Shown here piece after piece: positions 9,186 through 18,085 of a stretch of 64,000 bases of DNA (positions are counted from its first letter, which is position 1; every line of letters begins with the position of its first letter). A program made the position numbers and the translations under genes. The notes below the pieces were generated by a model, which was not told the origin of the DNA, searched no databases, and saw only the letters and a list, made by a program, of their open reading frames with translations. The stretch is from an uncultured Draconibacterium sp. GTDB taxonomy: Bacteria > Bacteroidota > Bacteroidia > Bacteroidales > Prolixibacteraceae. The stretch covers positions 2,557,501 to 2,621,500 of the forward strand of contig NZ_OY771647.1 of NCBI RefSeq assembly GCF_963674925.1. The letters run 5' to 3'.

Positions 9186-10802
9186 ATGAAGGGAGTAAAG
9201 TCTGTTTTATTCATATTACTTCTGTTATTTTCGTTTGTAGCGTTGGCAAACCAAAAAAATAATAGGCCAAATATCCTTTTTGCCATAAGCGACGATCAAT
9301 CATTTGCACACACAAGCTTTGCCGGTTGTTCGTTTGTACAAACTCCTGCTTTCGACCGTGTTGCACGCGAAGGCATTTATTTTAGCAATTGTATTGCAGG
9401 CTCGCCGGGTTGTGCGCCAAGTCGTAGCACCATTGTAACCGGACGTTATCACTGGCAGAATGAACAGTCGGGGCAACACGCTTCTTCATGGATGAAAACA
9501 TACATTCCATTTGTTGATGTTCTTGAAGCTAACGGTTATGCTACCGGAAGAACCGGAAAGGGCGTCGATCCGTTTCAATATGCCCGTTCATCGAATGATT
9601 CGCTTTGGCGATCGATCAACGCTGCTGGTGTTGAGCACAGCCACATTGTTTACAAAAAAGGAACGCCAGAAGATGAACGAACAGCCAATGGAATAAGTGA
9701 CATTAATTATTTCGCGAACTTTAAGTATTTCATTGAAAACGTTCGGAAAGATCAACCATTCTTTTTTTGGTATGGGGCAAAAGAACCTCACCGGGGCTAC
9801 GAACAGGATTCGTGGAAAAGAAACAACAAAAAACCAGATGCCATAAAAAAAGTACCTGAGTTTTTCCCTGATAATGGGATCATTCGGGGCGATATGCTGG
9901 ATTATGCGATTGAAATAGAGTGGTTCGATTTACACTTGCAACGCATGCTGGAATATCTTGATGATATTGGCGAACTGGAAAATACCATTGTAATTGTAAC
10001 TGCTGATAATGGGATGCCATTTCCGCGGGCAAAAGCCAATGGGTATGATTACGGTATCCATGTGCCAATGGCCATTCGGTATCCAAAAAACTTTCCGGGC
10101 AAACGAATTGTCGACGATCCGGTAAGTTTTGCCGACCTTGCTCCAACTATTCTTGACATAACAAAAACCAGTTCTAAAGGAATGCTTCCAATGGCGGGAA
10201 AAAGTATGCTGAATATTCTTGAATCGAAGAAACAGGGAATTGTCGATCCTTCAAAAAAGTATGTGTTCTCGGGGCGTGAAAGGCATTCGTCGTCGCGTTA
10301 TAAAAATTGGGGCTATCCGCAGCGAATGATTCGCAGTAAGGATTTCCTTTACATCTGGAACATGAAGCCGGAACGCTGGCCCGCTGGTGCTCCTCAGCGC
10401 ATAAAACCCGGAACAGAGGATAAATTATTGCCAATGTACGGGATTGATGAAAACGGGAAACATCATTCCGATTGGGCATTTACCGACATAGATGCGTCTC
10501 CTTCCAAATCGTATATTGTGGAACATCACAATGAGCCGGAAATTCAACCCTACTTTAACTTGTCAGTAGCCAAAAGACCGGAGGTTGAACTTTTCGATAT
10601 GAAAAACGATCCGTATTGCATGAATAACCTGGCCGGAAACCCGCGTTATTCAGCAATTGAAAGTGAGATGAAAGATGTGCTGATGAGCGAATTGAAGAAA
10701 TCAGGCGAACCGCGTGTTGTAGGGCCGGATAAAGAGATCTTTGATTCTTATCTTCGTTACAGTCCAATGCGCGAATTCCCTACACCTGAAAATTCTAATT
10801 AA
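9186..10802 (+). CDS. S1-family sulfatase (formylglycine-dependent), exported
   Basis: The product has 538 residues, a signal peptide (about residues 1-22), the N-terminal metal-binding Asp pair (36-37) and the sulfatase signature 'CAPSR' at residues 76-80, followed by Thr-Gly-Arg. Cys76 would be converted to formylglycine by a maturase encoded elsewhere. 'TADNGMPF' near residue 275 gives the second metal-site Asp-Asn. The sequence resembles N-sulfoglucosamine sulfohydrolase-type S1 enzymes more than arylsulfatases of the choline type, but the linkage cannot be told from sequence alone. Its place between GH105 and GH67 implies that the target glycan carries sulfate near its uronic acid residues. 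Confidence 0.9.
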   Translation: MKGVKSVLFILLLLFSFVALANQKNNRPNILFAISDDQSFAHTSFAGCSFVQTPAFDRVAREGIYFSNCIAGSPGCAPSRSTIVTGRYHWQNEQSGQHASSWMKTYIPFVDVLEANGYATGRTGKGVDPFQYARSSNDSLWRSINAAGVEHSHIVYKKGTPEDERTANGISDINYFANFKYFIENVRKDQPFFFWYGAKEPHRGYEQDSWKRNNKKPDAIKKVPEFFPDNGIIRGDMLDYAIEIEWFDLHLQRMLEYLDDIGELENTIVIVTADNGMPFPRAKANGYDYGIHVPMAIRYPKNFPGKRIVDDPVSFADLAPTILDITKTSSKGMLPMAGKSMLNILESKKQGIVDPSKKYVFSGRERHSSSRYKNWGYPQRMIRSKDFLYIWNMKPERWPAGAPQRIKPGTEDKLLPMYGIDENGKHHSDWAFTDIDASPSKSYIVEHHNEPEIQPYFNLSVAKRPEVELFDMKNDPYCMNNLAGNPRYSAIESEMKDVLMSELKKSGEPRVVGPDKEIFDSYLRYSPMREFPTPENSN

Positions 10803-10821
10803 AAATTCGTACCTATTAGCT

Positions 10822-12981
10822 ATGCATATTTATTTGTATTTATATCGTATTGTGTTTCTGACTGGCATGTTGCTGGGCTGCTCGCAAGCAAAATCACAGA
10901 ATTCGTACACCGGAGAAGATGGTTATAGAACCTGGTTGCGTTACGAATTGGTTGACAATCAGCAATTGTTACAAGCCTATAAAAATCAAATTCAGCAAGT
11001 ACATTTAAATACCAACTCGCCAACAATGCAAGCTGTTGAAGAGGAACTTTTGCGTGGATTAACGGGCTTGTTGGGAACAAAAGTTGAAAGTAGCCTGAAA
11101 CTAAATCCGAATGGAACTTTGGTTTTGGGAACTCCGGAAAATTCTCCGCTTATCGCGTCATTAAATTTTAATGAAAAACTGGAGCAACTCGGTACTGAAG
11201 GTTTCTTAATTGAAGAAAAGAATGTTGAAGGGCACCAATGTATTGTTATAGCGGCAAATACCGATTTGGGAGTTTTATACGGTACTTTTCATTTTCTTCG
11301 AATGCTTCAAACACAACAAAATATTAGTGATTTAGAACTAATTAGTGTGCCTCAATGTAAACTTCGTCTGGCAAATCACTGGGATAATCTGGATCGCTCG
11401 GTGGAACGAGGTTATGCAGGCCGTTCTTTATGGGAGTGGGGCACACTGCCCGAATATGCACATCCGCGATATACGGATTATGCCCGGATTAGTGCATCGG
11501 TTGGAATTAATGGTGTTGCTATAAACAACGTGAATGCAGATGCCCGTTTTATCACCACTCAGTTTTTGAAGAAAATTGCAATGCTGGCCGACATTTTTCG
11601 GCCTTATGGTGTAAAAGTTTATCTGGCCATAAATTATAGTTCGCCGGTGACATTGGGCGGGCTAAAAACGGCAGATCCCTTAGCTCCTGAAGTAATTGCC
11701 TGGTGGGAAAAAAAGACAGATGAAATTTATTCGCAAATTCCTGATTTTGGTGGATTTTTGGTGAAAGCCGATTCTGAAGGGCAACCCGGCCCCAAAACGT
11801 ACGGTCGAAACCATGCAGAGGGTGCCAATATGCTAGCCGATGTAATTAAACCATTCGGCGGGATTGTTATTTGGCGAGCTTTTGTATACGGCGAACGACA
11901 AGCAGACCGGGTGCGTGAAGCTTACGATGAATTTGTACCCCTTGATGGTAAGTTTGCGGATAATGTAGTGCTGCAAATAAAAAATGGCCCGCTTGATTTT
12001 ATGCCACGCGAACCATTTTCGCCCCTCTTCGGAGCATTGCCACATACCAATACCATGATTGAATTCCAGGTAACTCAGGAATACCTGGGAAATGCGAATC
12101 ACCTGCTTTATAAAGGCCGCATGTTTAAAGAATCGTTAGATGCCGATACCTATGCAAAAGGAAAAGGAACTACGGTGGGCAAAGTACTCTCCGGCGAAGC
12201 TTATGATTATCCAATAAGCGGGATGACAGCAGTGGTTAATCCGGGTACCGACCGAAACTGGACCCGCCATCCCTTTGTTCAATCCTCCTGGTTTGCTTTC
12301 GGACGTTTGGCGTGGGATTACAATTTAGATGCGGAACAACTGGCTGAACAGTGGATTCGTCAAACTTTCTCAAATAACGAGACGGTCGTTGAAACCATAA
12401 AAAAGATCATGTTTTTATCGGATGAGGCAGGTGTTAATTATCGTGAGCCTTTGGGATTAACGCACATCGGCACCGGTATTCATTACGGGCCGGCGCCCTG
12501 GTCGAACCGTTCAAAACGTTTTCATCAGGCCGACGATTATGGAATTGGTTTCGATCGCTCAGAAAATGGATCAAATGCCGTAGAACAATATTTCCCACCT
12601 TTAAATGAAATTTATAATGATATTGATCGTGTTCCCGAAAAGTACTTGCTTTGGTTTCATCATGTTTCCTGGAATCATCAGATGAAATCGGGGCGCACTT
12701 TATGGGAAGAGTTGGTTCATAAATATTACGACGGAGTTAAAGCAGTAAGACAAATGCAGCAAGAATGGAATACGCTGGAAGGACGAATTGACGAGCAGCG
12801 TTTTTCGCATGTTAAAGCCTTACTCGAAATTCAGGAAAAAGATGCGGTAATATGGCGTAATTCGTGTGTGCTGTATTTCCAGACCTTTTCTCAAAAGCCA
12901 ATTCCTCCGGGTTTGGAAAAACCCGAATTTGACCTCGAATATTATAAACAGCTCGAACACCGGATTTATATCTCCGAATAA
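10822..12981 (+). CDS. GH67 alpha-glucuronidase
   Basis: The enzyme cleaves alpha-1,2-linked (4-O-methyl)glucuronic acid from the terminal xylose of xylo-oligosaccharides. The start is the ATG at 10822, 19 bases after the sulfatase stop; earlier in-frame starts lie inside the sulfatase gene. The 719-residue product begins with a lipoprotein signal (Leu-Leu-Gly-Cys, Cys20). The catalytic set is complete by spacing: Glu319 in 'DSEGQPGP' (acid), Asp392 in 'NGPLDF' and Glu420 in 'TQEYLG'. The intervals of 73 and 28 residues agree with characterised GH67 enzymes. Length is normal. This gene is the clearest pointer to a glucuronoxylan substrate in region A. Confidence 0.93.
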   Translation: MHIYLYLYRIVFLTGMLLGCSQAKSQNSYTGEDGYRTWLRYELVDNQQLLQAYKNQIQQVHLNTNSPTMQAVEEELLRGLTGLLGTKVESSLKLNPNGTLVLGTPENSPLIASLNFNEKLEQLGTEGFLIEEKNVEGHQCIVIAANTDLGVLYGTFHFLRMLQTQQNISDLELISVPQCKLRLANHWDNLDRSVERGYAGRSLWEWGTLPEYAHPRYTDYARISASVGINGVAINNVNADARFITTQFLKKIAMLADIFRPYGVKVYLAINYSSPVTLGGLKTADPLAPEVIAWWEKKTDEIYSQIPDFGGFLVKADSEGQPGPKTYGRNHAEGANMLADVIKPFGGIVIWRAFVYGERQADRVREAYDEFVPLDGKFADNVVLQIKNGPLDFMPREPFSPLFGALPHTNTMIEFQVTQEYLGNANHLLYKGRMFKESLDADTYAKGKGTTVGKVLSGEAYDYPISGMTAVVNPGTDRNWTRHPFVQSSWFAFGRLAWDYNLDAEQLAEQWIRQTFSNNETVVETIKKIMFLSDEAGVNYREPLGLTHIGTGIHYGPAPWSNRSKRFHQADDYGIGFDRSENGSNAVEQYFPPLNEIYNDIDRVPEKYLLWFHHVSWNHQMKSGRTLWEELVHKYYDGVKAVRQMQQEWNTLEGRIDEQRFSHVKALLEIQEKDAVIWRNSCVLYFQTFSQKPIPPGLEKPEFDLEYYKQLEHRIYISE

Positions 12982-12998
12982 TTTTGAAACAAAATAAG

Positions 12999-15107
12999 AT
13001 GATGAGTTTAATAAATAGTTCTGTTAACACTGGCAAACTAAAGTTGTGTGGTTGCATGCTTCTAATAATGAGTATGTTGCTGTCGTGTACTGCACAGCCC
13101 GACAGTTTTGAAATCAATAAAGACGTAAAAATTTACCTTCACCCGGATGAGCTTGGCCCGGTGCAACAGGCTGCAAAAGATCTACAGCGCGATTTAACAG
13201 CTGTTTTGGGAGAACAACCTGAAATAGTTTGCCAACTACCCGATACGGGCGAAGTAATTATTATCGCAAGTGGTGATAACTTTCATGGGGAAAAGCCTTC
13301 CGTAGAAGGTTGGGAAGCACATCAAATCTATGCCGATAACGGACGAATTGTGCTAAACGGAGCCGATATGCGGGGAACCATTTATGCGATCTACTCTTTT
13401 TCCGAAGAGTTTTTAGGAATAAATCCGCTTTGGTTTTGGGCATCAGAAACTCCTGAAAAGAAGGAACGCATTGAAGTTGACGCTGATTTTCATAAAGTTT
13501 TCTCATCTCCTGCTATTAAATACCGTGCATGGTTCCCTAACGACCGGGATTTGATAATTCCCTGGCAATTCCGTTCGGAAGAAAATTATGAGGCTTTTTT
13601 TGAAACCATGTTGCGATTAAAACTCAATACACTTGAAGGAGGTATTGCCGATTATAAAAGTTTTGAACCACCTTATCCGGCAGGGAAAGAGGCTTCAACA
13701 GCCAGTAAACGCGGTTTGATGGTGACCGGGCATCACATGCTGGTGTTCGGATCGGGCTACAACAACTGGAACAGGTACTGGGAAAAGGTGAGGCAACAGC
13801 CTGCGCCGCAAATTAGTATTTACGATAAGAAAAGTTTGAGTGAATTCTGGGGCTTTCATATCGACCTTGCGCAAAAAAATAACCTGGATCCAATTTGGTT
13901 GGTTGGTTTCCGAGGAAACAGAGATATTCCTTTTTGGGAATTTTTCCCTAACTCGCCAAAAGATGATCCTTCGCGAGCCAAAGTTATTGAGGAGATGGTG
14001 CAAATTCAAATCGACCTGTTGAAGGAGAAAACTAAAAAGAAAAATCCTTTAATGCGCCTTACACTTTACAACGAAATGTCGAGGTTGGTGGCCAATGGCG
14101 ATTTTCATATTCCTGAAGAAGATTCACTTATTCATAACTTTGTTGCTGCCCGCCGTGATCATTTTCCGAATAAGGATCTACTCACCTATTCCTTCAATAA
14201 CGAACTGGTGGGATATTATATGAACCTACAGTTTAATTCAAGCGGATCGCATTTGGCGCAGGCGGAGGGACCGTATAAAATGGAACAAAATTACCGAATG
14301 GTTGATAGTATTTGTAACGGGAACCTGATCTTTTCGGTGGTTAACGCCGGCAATATCAGAGAGCATGTTTTAACACTTTCGGCCAATGCTGAAATGATGT
14401 GGAACTTTGGCGATTACAATTCGGATGCTTTCTTAAAAGAGTTTAGCTGCAACTATTTTGGAAATCAGTTTGGTGAAGAAATAGCGGCACTTTATAAGGA
14501 TTTCTTCAATTCTTACTGGCAACAAAAAAAGGTTGATTTACCGGGCTTTAAAAGACAGTATTTGTTTCATGACCTTCGTTACGCACGGGCGGCTGAAATG
14601 ATTCTGAAAGATATGGAAGCAGGGAAGTATCGCCCGAATGTTTTGCACGGACATAAACTGGATAACCCGGATAAAGGAAGTGTTGGTTATTTTCGTGTAG
14701 AACCTGCTGATAATGGCGTTGAGAACCAGGTTGAAGCCATGTTGAAAGGAACTTCAGCAAGTATTGAAAAGCTGGAACAAGTAACGCAAAAAGCAGACGA
14801 AATTTATCCGGAGCTGGAGTCGGGAAAACAGTTTTTCAGTGATAACCTTCGTGGACAAGCCTATTTGATGTTATATTTAAACAGAATGTTGTTTAATTTA
14901 AACGAGGCTTATAAAGAAACATCCGATATGCAAAAACGCCGGCAATTTTTGCAGGAAAGTATTCGTGACTTGCAAATGGCACACCAGCAACTAAAAAATG
15001 CAGAAAATGGTAAATTTACCGGATGGTATGCACCCGAACGGGTTTTTGGAATGAAAAAGCTGGAAAACCGGATGCAAAAGTACCTGGAGAGACTGGATCG
15101 CAAATAG
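12999..15107 (+). CDS. GH115-like alpha-glucuronidase, short form
   Basis: GH115 enzymes remove (4-O-methyl)glucuronic acid from internal xyloses of polymeric xylan, complementing GH67. The start is the ATG at 12999; a TTG at 12984 is less likely. The 702-residue product has a lipoprotein signal (Leu-Leu-Ser-Cys, Cys30). The family pattern is seen in 'LGINPLWFWA', 'IKYRAWFPND', 'WLVGFRGNRD' (about 301-309) and 'LYNEM' (356-360), whose Glu359 corresponds to the conserved Glu of the 'YKEV' motif. Usual GH115 proteins have 800 or more residues, so this one seems to lack the C-terminal beta-sandwich. Divergence is considerable, so activity on another alpha-uronoside is possible. Confidence 0.72.
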   Translation: MMSLINSSVNTGKLKLCGCMLLIMSMLLSCTAQPDSFEINKDVKIYLHPDELGPVQQAAKDLQRDLTAVLGEQPEIVCQLPDTGEVIIIASGDNFHGEKPSVEGWEAHQIYADNGRIVLNGADMRGTIYAIYSFSEEFLGINPLWFWASETPEKKERIEVDADFHKVFSSPAIKYRAWFPNDRDLIIPWQFRSEENYEAFFETMLRLKLNTLEGGIADYKSFEPPYPAGKEASTASKRGLMVTGHHMLVFGSGYNNWNRYWEKVRQQPAPQISIYDKKSLSEFWGFHIDLAQKNNLDPIWLVGFRGNRDIPFWEFFPNSPKDDPSRAKVIEEMVQIQIDLLKEKTKKKNPLMRLTLYNEMSRLVANGDFHIPEEDSLIHNFVAARRDHFPNKDLLTYSFNNELVGYYMNLQFNSSGSHLAQAEGPYKMEQNYRMVDSICNGNLIFSVVNAGNIREHVLTLSANAEMMWNFGDYNSDAFLKEFSCNYFGNQFGEEIAALYKDFFNSYWQQKKVDLPGFKRQYLFHDLRYARAAEMILKDMEAGKYRPNVLHGHKLDNPDKGSVGYFRVEPADNGVENQVEAMLKGTSASIEKLEQVTQKADEIYPELESGKQFFSDNLRGQAYLMLYLNRMLFNLNEAYKETSDMQKRRQFLQESIRDLQMAHQQLKNAENGKFTGWYAPERVFGMKKLENRMQKYLERLDRK

Positions 15108-15141
15108 ACGTAACTAAATAACGAATTAACTACAATAAAAA

Positions 15142-16542
15142 ATGAAACATTTAATGAAAAAGGCAATACTTCTGGTAATTGCCGCCCTTCTAATTGGTAG
15201 TTTGAATGCCCAGGAAAAAAAAGACTGGACTCCTCTTTTTAACGGAAAGAATTTAAAAGGCTGGAAAGTGTTAAACGGATCAGCCGAGTATAAAATTGAA
15301 GATGGAGAGATAGTTGGTACCAGTAAAGCAGGTACTCCAAACACTTTTCTTGCTACTGAAAAAAACTACGGCGATTTTATTTTGGAATACGAAATGAAAA
15401 TGGAAGCCGGACTAAACTCAGGCGTTCAAATCCGAAGCAACAGTTTTAAAGATTATAAGGATGGCCGCGTTCACGGCTACCAGGTAGAGTGCGACGATTC
15501 AGAAAGACGCTGGTCGGGAGGAATTTACGACGAAGCACGTCGTGGATGGCTTTACCCGCTGGAATATAATCAACCGGCAAAAAAGGCATTTAAAAACGGC
15601 GAGTGGAACAAATATCGTATTGAAGCCATTGGTAACACCATCCGCACATGGATAAACGGACAGCCGGTAGCCAATTTGGTTGATGATTTAACTGCTGAAG
15701 GTTTTATCGCACTTCAGGTGCACTCGATTGGTAACGACACAGAAAAGGAAGGCAAAACCATTCGCTGGAAAAACATCCGCATTAAAACCGAAAATCTGGA
15801 AAGTGCCCGAATGTCCATGTCGGAAGATGTTCAGGAAGTGAGTTATTTAACCAATACACTTACCGCAAAAGAAAAGAACAATGGCTGGAAATTGCTTTGG
15901 GATGGCAAAACCACAAAAGGCTGGCGTGGTGTAAAACTGGACAACTTCCCGCAAAAAGGCTGGCATATAGAAGACGGCACCCTGGTGGTTGAAAAAGCCG
16001 CTGGTGCAGAGTCAGGAAATGGTGGCGATATCGTTACCGAAAAAATGTATAAGAACTTTATTCTGGAAGTTGATTTTAACCTGACTGAAGGTGCCAATAG
16101 TGGAATAAAATATTTTGTACAGGGCAACCTGAACAAAGGAGGAGGCTCGGCGATCGGATGTGAGTTCCAGATACTTGACGATAAAAAACATCCTGATGCA
16201 AAAAAAGGAGTGCTGGGTAACCGCACACTGGCATCGCTTTACGATCTGATTCCGGCCAACGGAACTTTCTATGATCCAAATCATCAGCAAAAAAGATTTA
16301 ACGGAATAGGTAGTTGGAACCGTGCCCGGATTGAAGTAAAAGGCAATCATGTAACGCATTACCTGAATGGAATAAAAGTAGTAGAATACGAACGTAATAC
16401 CCAACAGTGGCAGGCGCTGGTAAACTACAGCAAATACCAACAATGGGAAAACTTCGGAAATTTTGAAGAGGGCCATATTCTTTTACAAGACCATGGCGAC
16501 AAGGTGCAGTTCAGAAACATAAAAATCAAGGAACTGGATTAA
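15142..16542 (+). CDS. Exported protein with two DUF1080 (3-keto-disaccharide hydrolase-type) domains
   Basis: The 466-residue product has a signal peptide cleaved near 'LNA-QEK' and two tandem concanavalin-like DUF1080 domains at about residues 28-217 and 243-466. Each begins with the typical 'PLFNGKNLKGWK'-like block (second copy: 'LLWDGKTTKGWRG') and contains a 'NSG' motif ('LNSGVQIR', 'ANSGIKYF'). Some DUF1080 proteins are hydrolases or lyases of 3-keto-glycosides made by Gfo/Idh/MocA oxidoreductases. The next gene, 48 bases on, is such an oxidoreductase. A joint role in oxidative glycoside cleavage is inferred; a purely carbohydrate-binding role cannot be excluded. Confidence 0.85.
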   Translation: MKHLMKKAILLVIAALLIGSLNAQEKKDWTPLFNGKNLKGWKVLNGSAEYKIEDGEIVGTSKAGTPNTFLATEKNYGDFILEYEMKMEAGLNSGVQIRSNSFKDYKDGRVHGYQVECDDSERRWSGGIYDEARRGWLYPLEYNQPAKKAFKNGEWNKYRIEAIGNTIRTWINGQPVANLVDDLTAEGFIALQVHSIGNDTEKEGKTIRWKNIRIKTENLESARMSMSEDVQEVSYLTNTLTAKEKNNGWKLLWDGKTTKGWRGVKLDNFPQKGWHIEDGTLVVEKAAGAESGNGGDIVTEKMYKNFILEVDFNLTEGANSGIKYFVQGNLNKGGGSAIGCEFQILDDKKHPDAKKGVLGNRTLASLYDLIPANGTFYDPNHQQKRFNGIGSWNRARIEVKGNHVTHYLNGIKVVEYERNTQQWQALVNYSKYQQWENFGNFEEGHILLQDHGDKVQFRNIKIKELD

Positions 16543-16590
16543 AACCAACCTAAACTTTAACGTAAAATTTTAATCGTAAATCAACTAAAA

Positions 16591-18003
16591 ATGCAAACGA
16601 ACAGAAGAAAATTTATACGCAGCACGATGCTTGGAATAGGGGCAGTAACTATTGTTCCAAGCCATGTAGTATTCGGCAAACCGGGTCGTGTAATGCCCAA
16701 CGATAAAGTGAACCTGGCTTTTTGTGGAATCGGAAACCGGGGCGGTCAGATTCTAAAACAGTTTATGAATACCGGAATGGTAAATAACGTTGCCATGTGT
16801 GATACCGACATGGGGGCCAAACACACCCTGGCTTCCATCGAAGCAAATCCAAAAGCAACGCAATTTCAGGATTTCCGTGTAATGTTCGATAAGGCAGCGA
16901 AGTCATTTGATGCGGTTGTGGTTGGAACACCTGACTTTTCGCATTTCCCGATCACCATTCTGGCCATGTCGATGGGGAAAGGTGTATATACAGAAAAACC
17001 ACTGACACGTACTTTTCAGGAATCAGAGTTGCTGATGAAAGCCGCCAAAAAGTATGGAGTTGTAACGCAAATGGGAAACCAGGGGCATTCGGAAGGCAAC
17101 TACTTTCAATTTAAAACCTGGGTGGAGCACGGCATTATTAAAGACGTAACAAAAGTGGTGGCGCACATGAACAGTGCCCGTCGCTGGCATGGTTGGGATA
17201 CCGGCATGACTAAATTCCCAAAAGCGGAGCCAATTCCTGAAACCCTGGATTGGGATACCTGGCTGGGTACAGCACAACACCACGATTACAACCACGATTT
17301 TGTAAACGGACAATGGCGCTGCTGGTACGATTTCGGAATGGGAGCATTGGGTGACTGGGGCGCGCATATCATCGATACTGTTCACGAATTTTTGGATTTG
17401 GGCCTGCCATACGAGGTTGATCCGGTAAAAATTGAAGGACACAATCCGCTGTTTTACCCACAGTCCTCTACGCTCGATTTTAAATTCCCAAAAAGAAAAG
17501 GTATGCCGGCGCTTACAATAAGCTGGTACGATGGCGTGAACAACCAACCCGAACTGCCCGAAAATTATGGTAAATCGGAACTGGCAGAAGGTATTCCTGC
17601 AGCAAGTACAGGCCAGATCGAAAAACGAAACCTGAATCCTGGTAAAATTATTTACAGCAAAGACTTGATTTTTAAAGGAGGTTCTCACGGAAGTACTTTA
17701 TCGATGCTGCCATCGAAAAAGGCCGAAAAAGTGATGCAAAACCTGCCGGAAGTTCCGAAAAGTCCATCCAGTCACTTCGAAAACTTTGTACTGGCTTGCA
17801 AAGGCGAAGAGAAAACACGCTCGCCATTTGAAGTTTCCGGTCCGTTGAGCCAGGTATTTGTTTTAGGAACACTGGCGCAACGCCTAAATACCACACTGAA
17901 ATTTGATCGCGAGAGCAAGCAGATTACAAATAGTTCGCTCGCAAACGATTTACTACAGGGCCCACCTCCACGTAAAGGCTGGGAAGAATTCTATCGTTTA
18001 TAG
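16591..18003 (+). CDS. Gfo/Idh/MocA-family oxidoreductase with Tat-type signal
   Basis: This is an NAD(P)-dependent sugar oxidoreductase of 470 residues. It starts with a twin-arginine signal ('RRKFIRS', Arg5-Arg6) and a hydrophobic stretch, so the folded, cofactor-loaded enzyme is probably exported. The Rossmann motif 'GIGNRG' is at 46-51 and the family 'EKP' triad at 135-137 carries the catalytic-type Lys. 'DWGAHIID' near residue 255 fits the His/Asp substrate-site pattern. It is co-directional with the twin-DUF1080 gene and just upstream of a GH43 gene, separated by a hairpin at 18041-18072. A role in oxidising glycoside C3 hydroxyls for the DUF1080 partner is inferred. Confidence 0.88.
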   Translation: MQTNRRKFIRSTMLGIGAVTIVPSHVVFGKPGRVMPNDKVNLAFCGIGNRGGQILKQFMNTGMVNNVAMCDTDMGAKHTLASIEANPKATQFQDFRVMFDKAAKSFDAVVVGTPDFSHFPITILAMSMGKGVYTEKPLTRTFQESELLMKAAKKYGVVTQMGNQGHSEGNYFQFKTWVEHGIIKDVTKVVAHMNSARRWHGWDTGMTKFPKAEPIPETLDWDTWLGTAQHHDYNHDFVNGQWRCWYDFGMGALGDWGAHIIDTVHEFLDLGLPYEVDPVKIEGHNPLFYPQSSTLDFKFPKRKGMPALTISWYDGVNNQPELPENYGKSELAEGIPAASTGQIEKRNLNPGKIIYSKDLIFKGGSHGSTLSMLPSKKAEKVMQNLPEVPKSPSSHFENFVLACKGEEKTRSPFEVSGPLSQVFVLGTLAQRLNTTLKFDRESKQITNSSLANDLLQGPPPRKGWEEFYRL

Positions 18004-18040
18004 TCGATTACATTCATCAGAATAATAAGAAGTAGCATAA

Positions 18041-18072
18041 AACGGAGAGGTGTACAAGCACACCTCTCTGTT
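18041..18072 (+). promoter_or_regulatory. Strong intergenic hairpin, possible attenuator or processing site
   Basis: A 13-bp stem (18041-18053 with 18060-18072, one G-T pair, otherwise fully matched) encloses the loop ACAAGC. It lies between the oxidoreductase stop and the GH43 start at 18086. It is followed by an A-rich stretch rather than T residues, so it is not a standard intrinsic terminator on this strand. An mRNA-stabilising or segmenting role is inferred. Confidence 0.6.
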
Positions 18073-18085
18073 AAAATAAAGAAAA

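Noticed and set aside
16012..16476. 154-residue open frame on the - strand
   Set aside because: It lies opposite the second DUF1080 domain; composition follows the complement of that coding sequence.
17023..17688. 221-residue open frame on the - strand
   Set aside because: It is fully antisense to the conserved Gfo/Idh/MocA gene, begins without a credible signal and has no recognisable domain.
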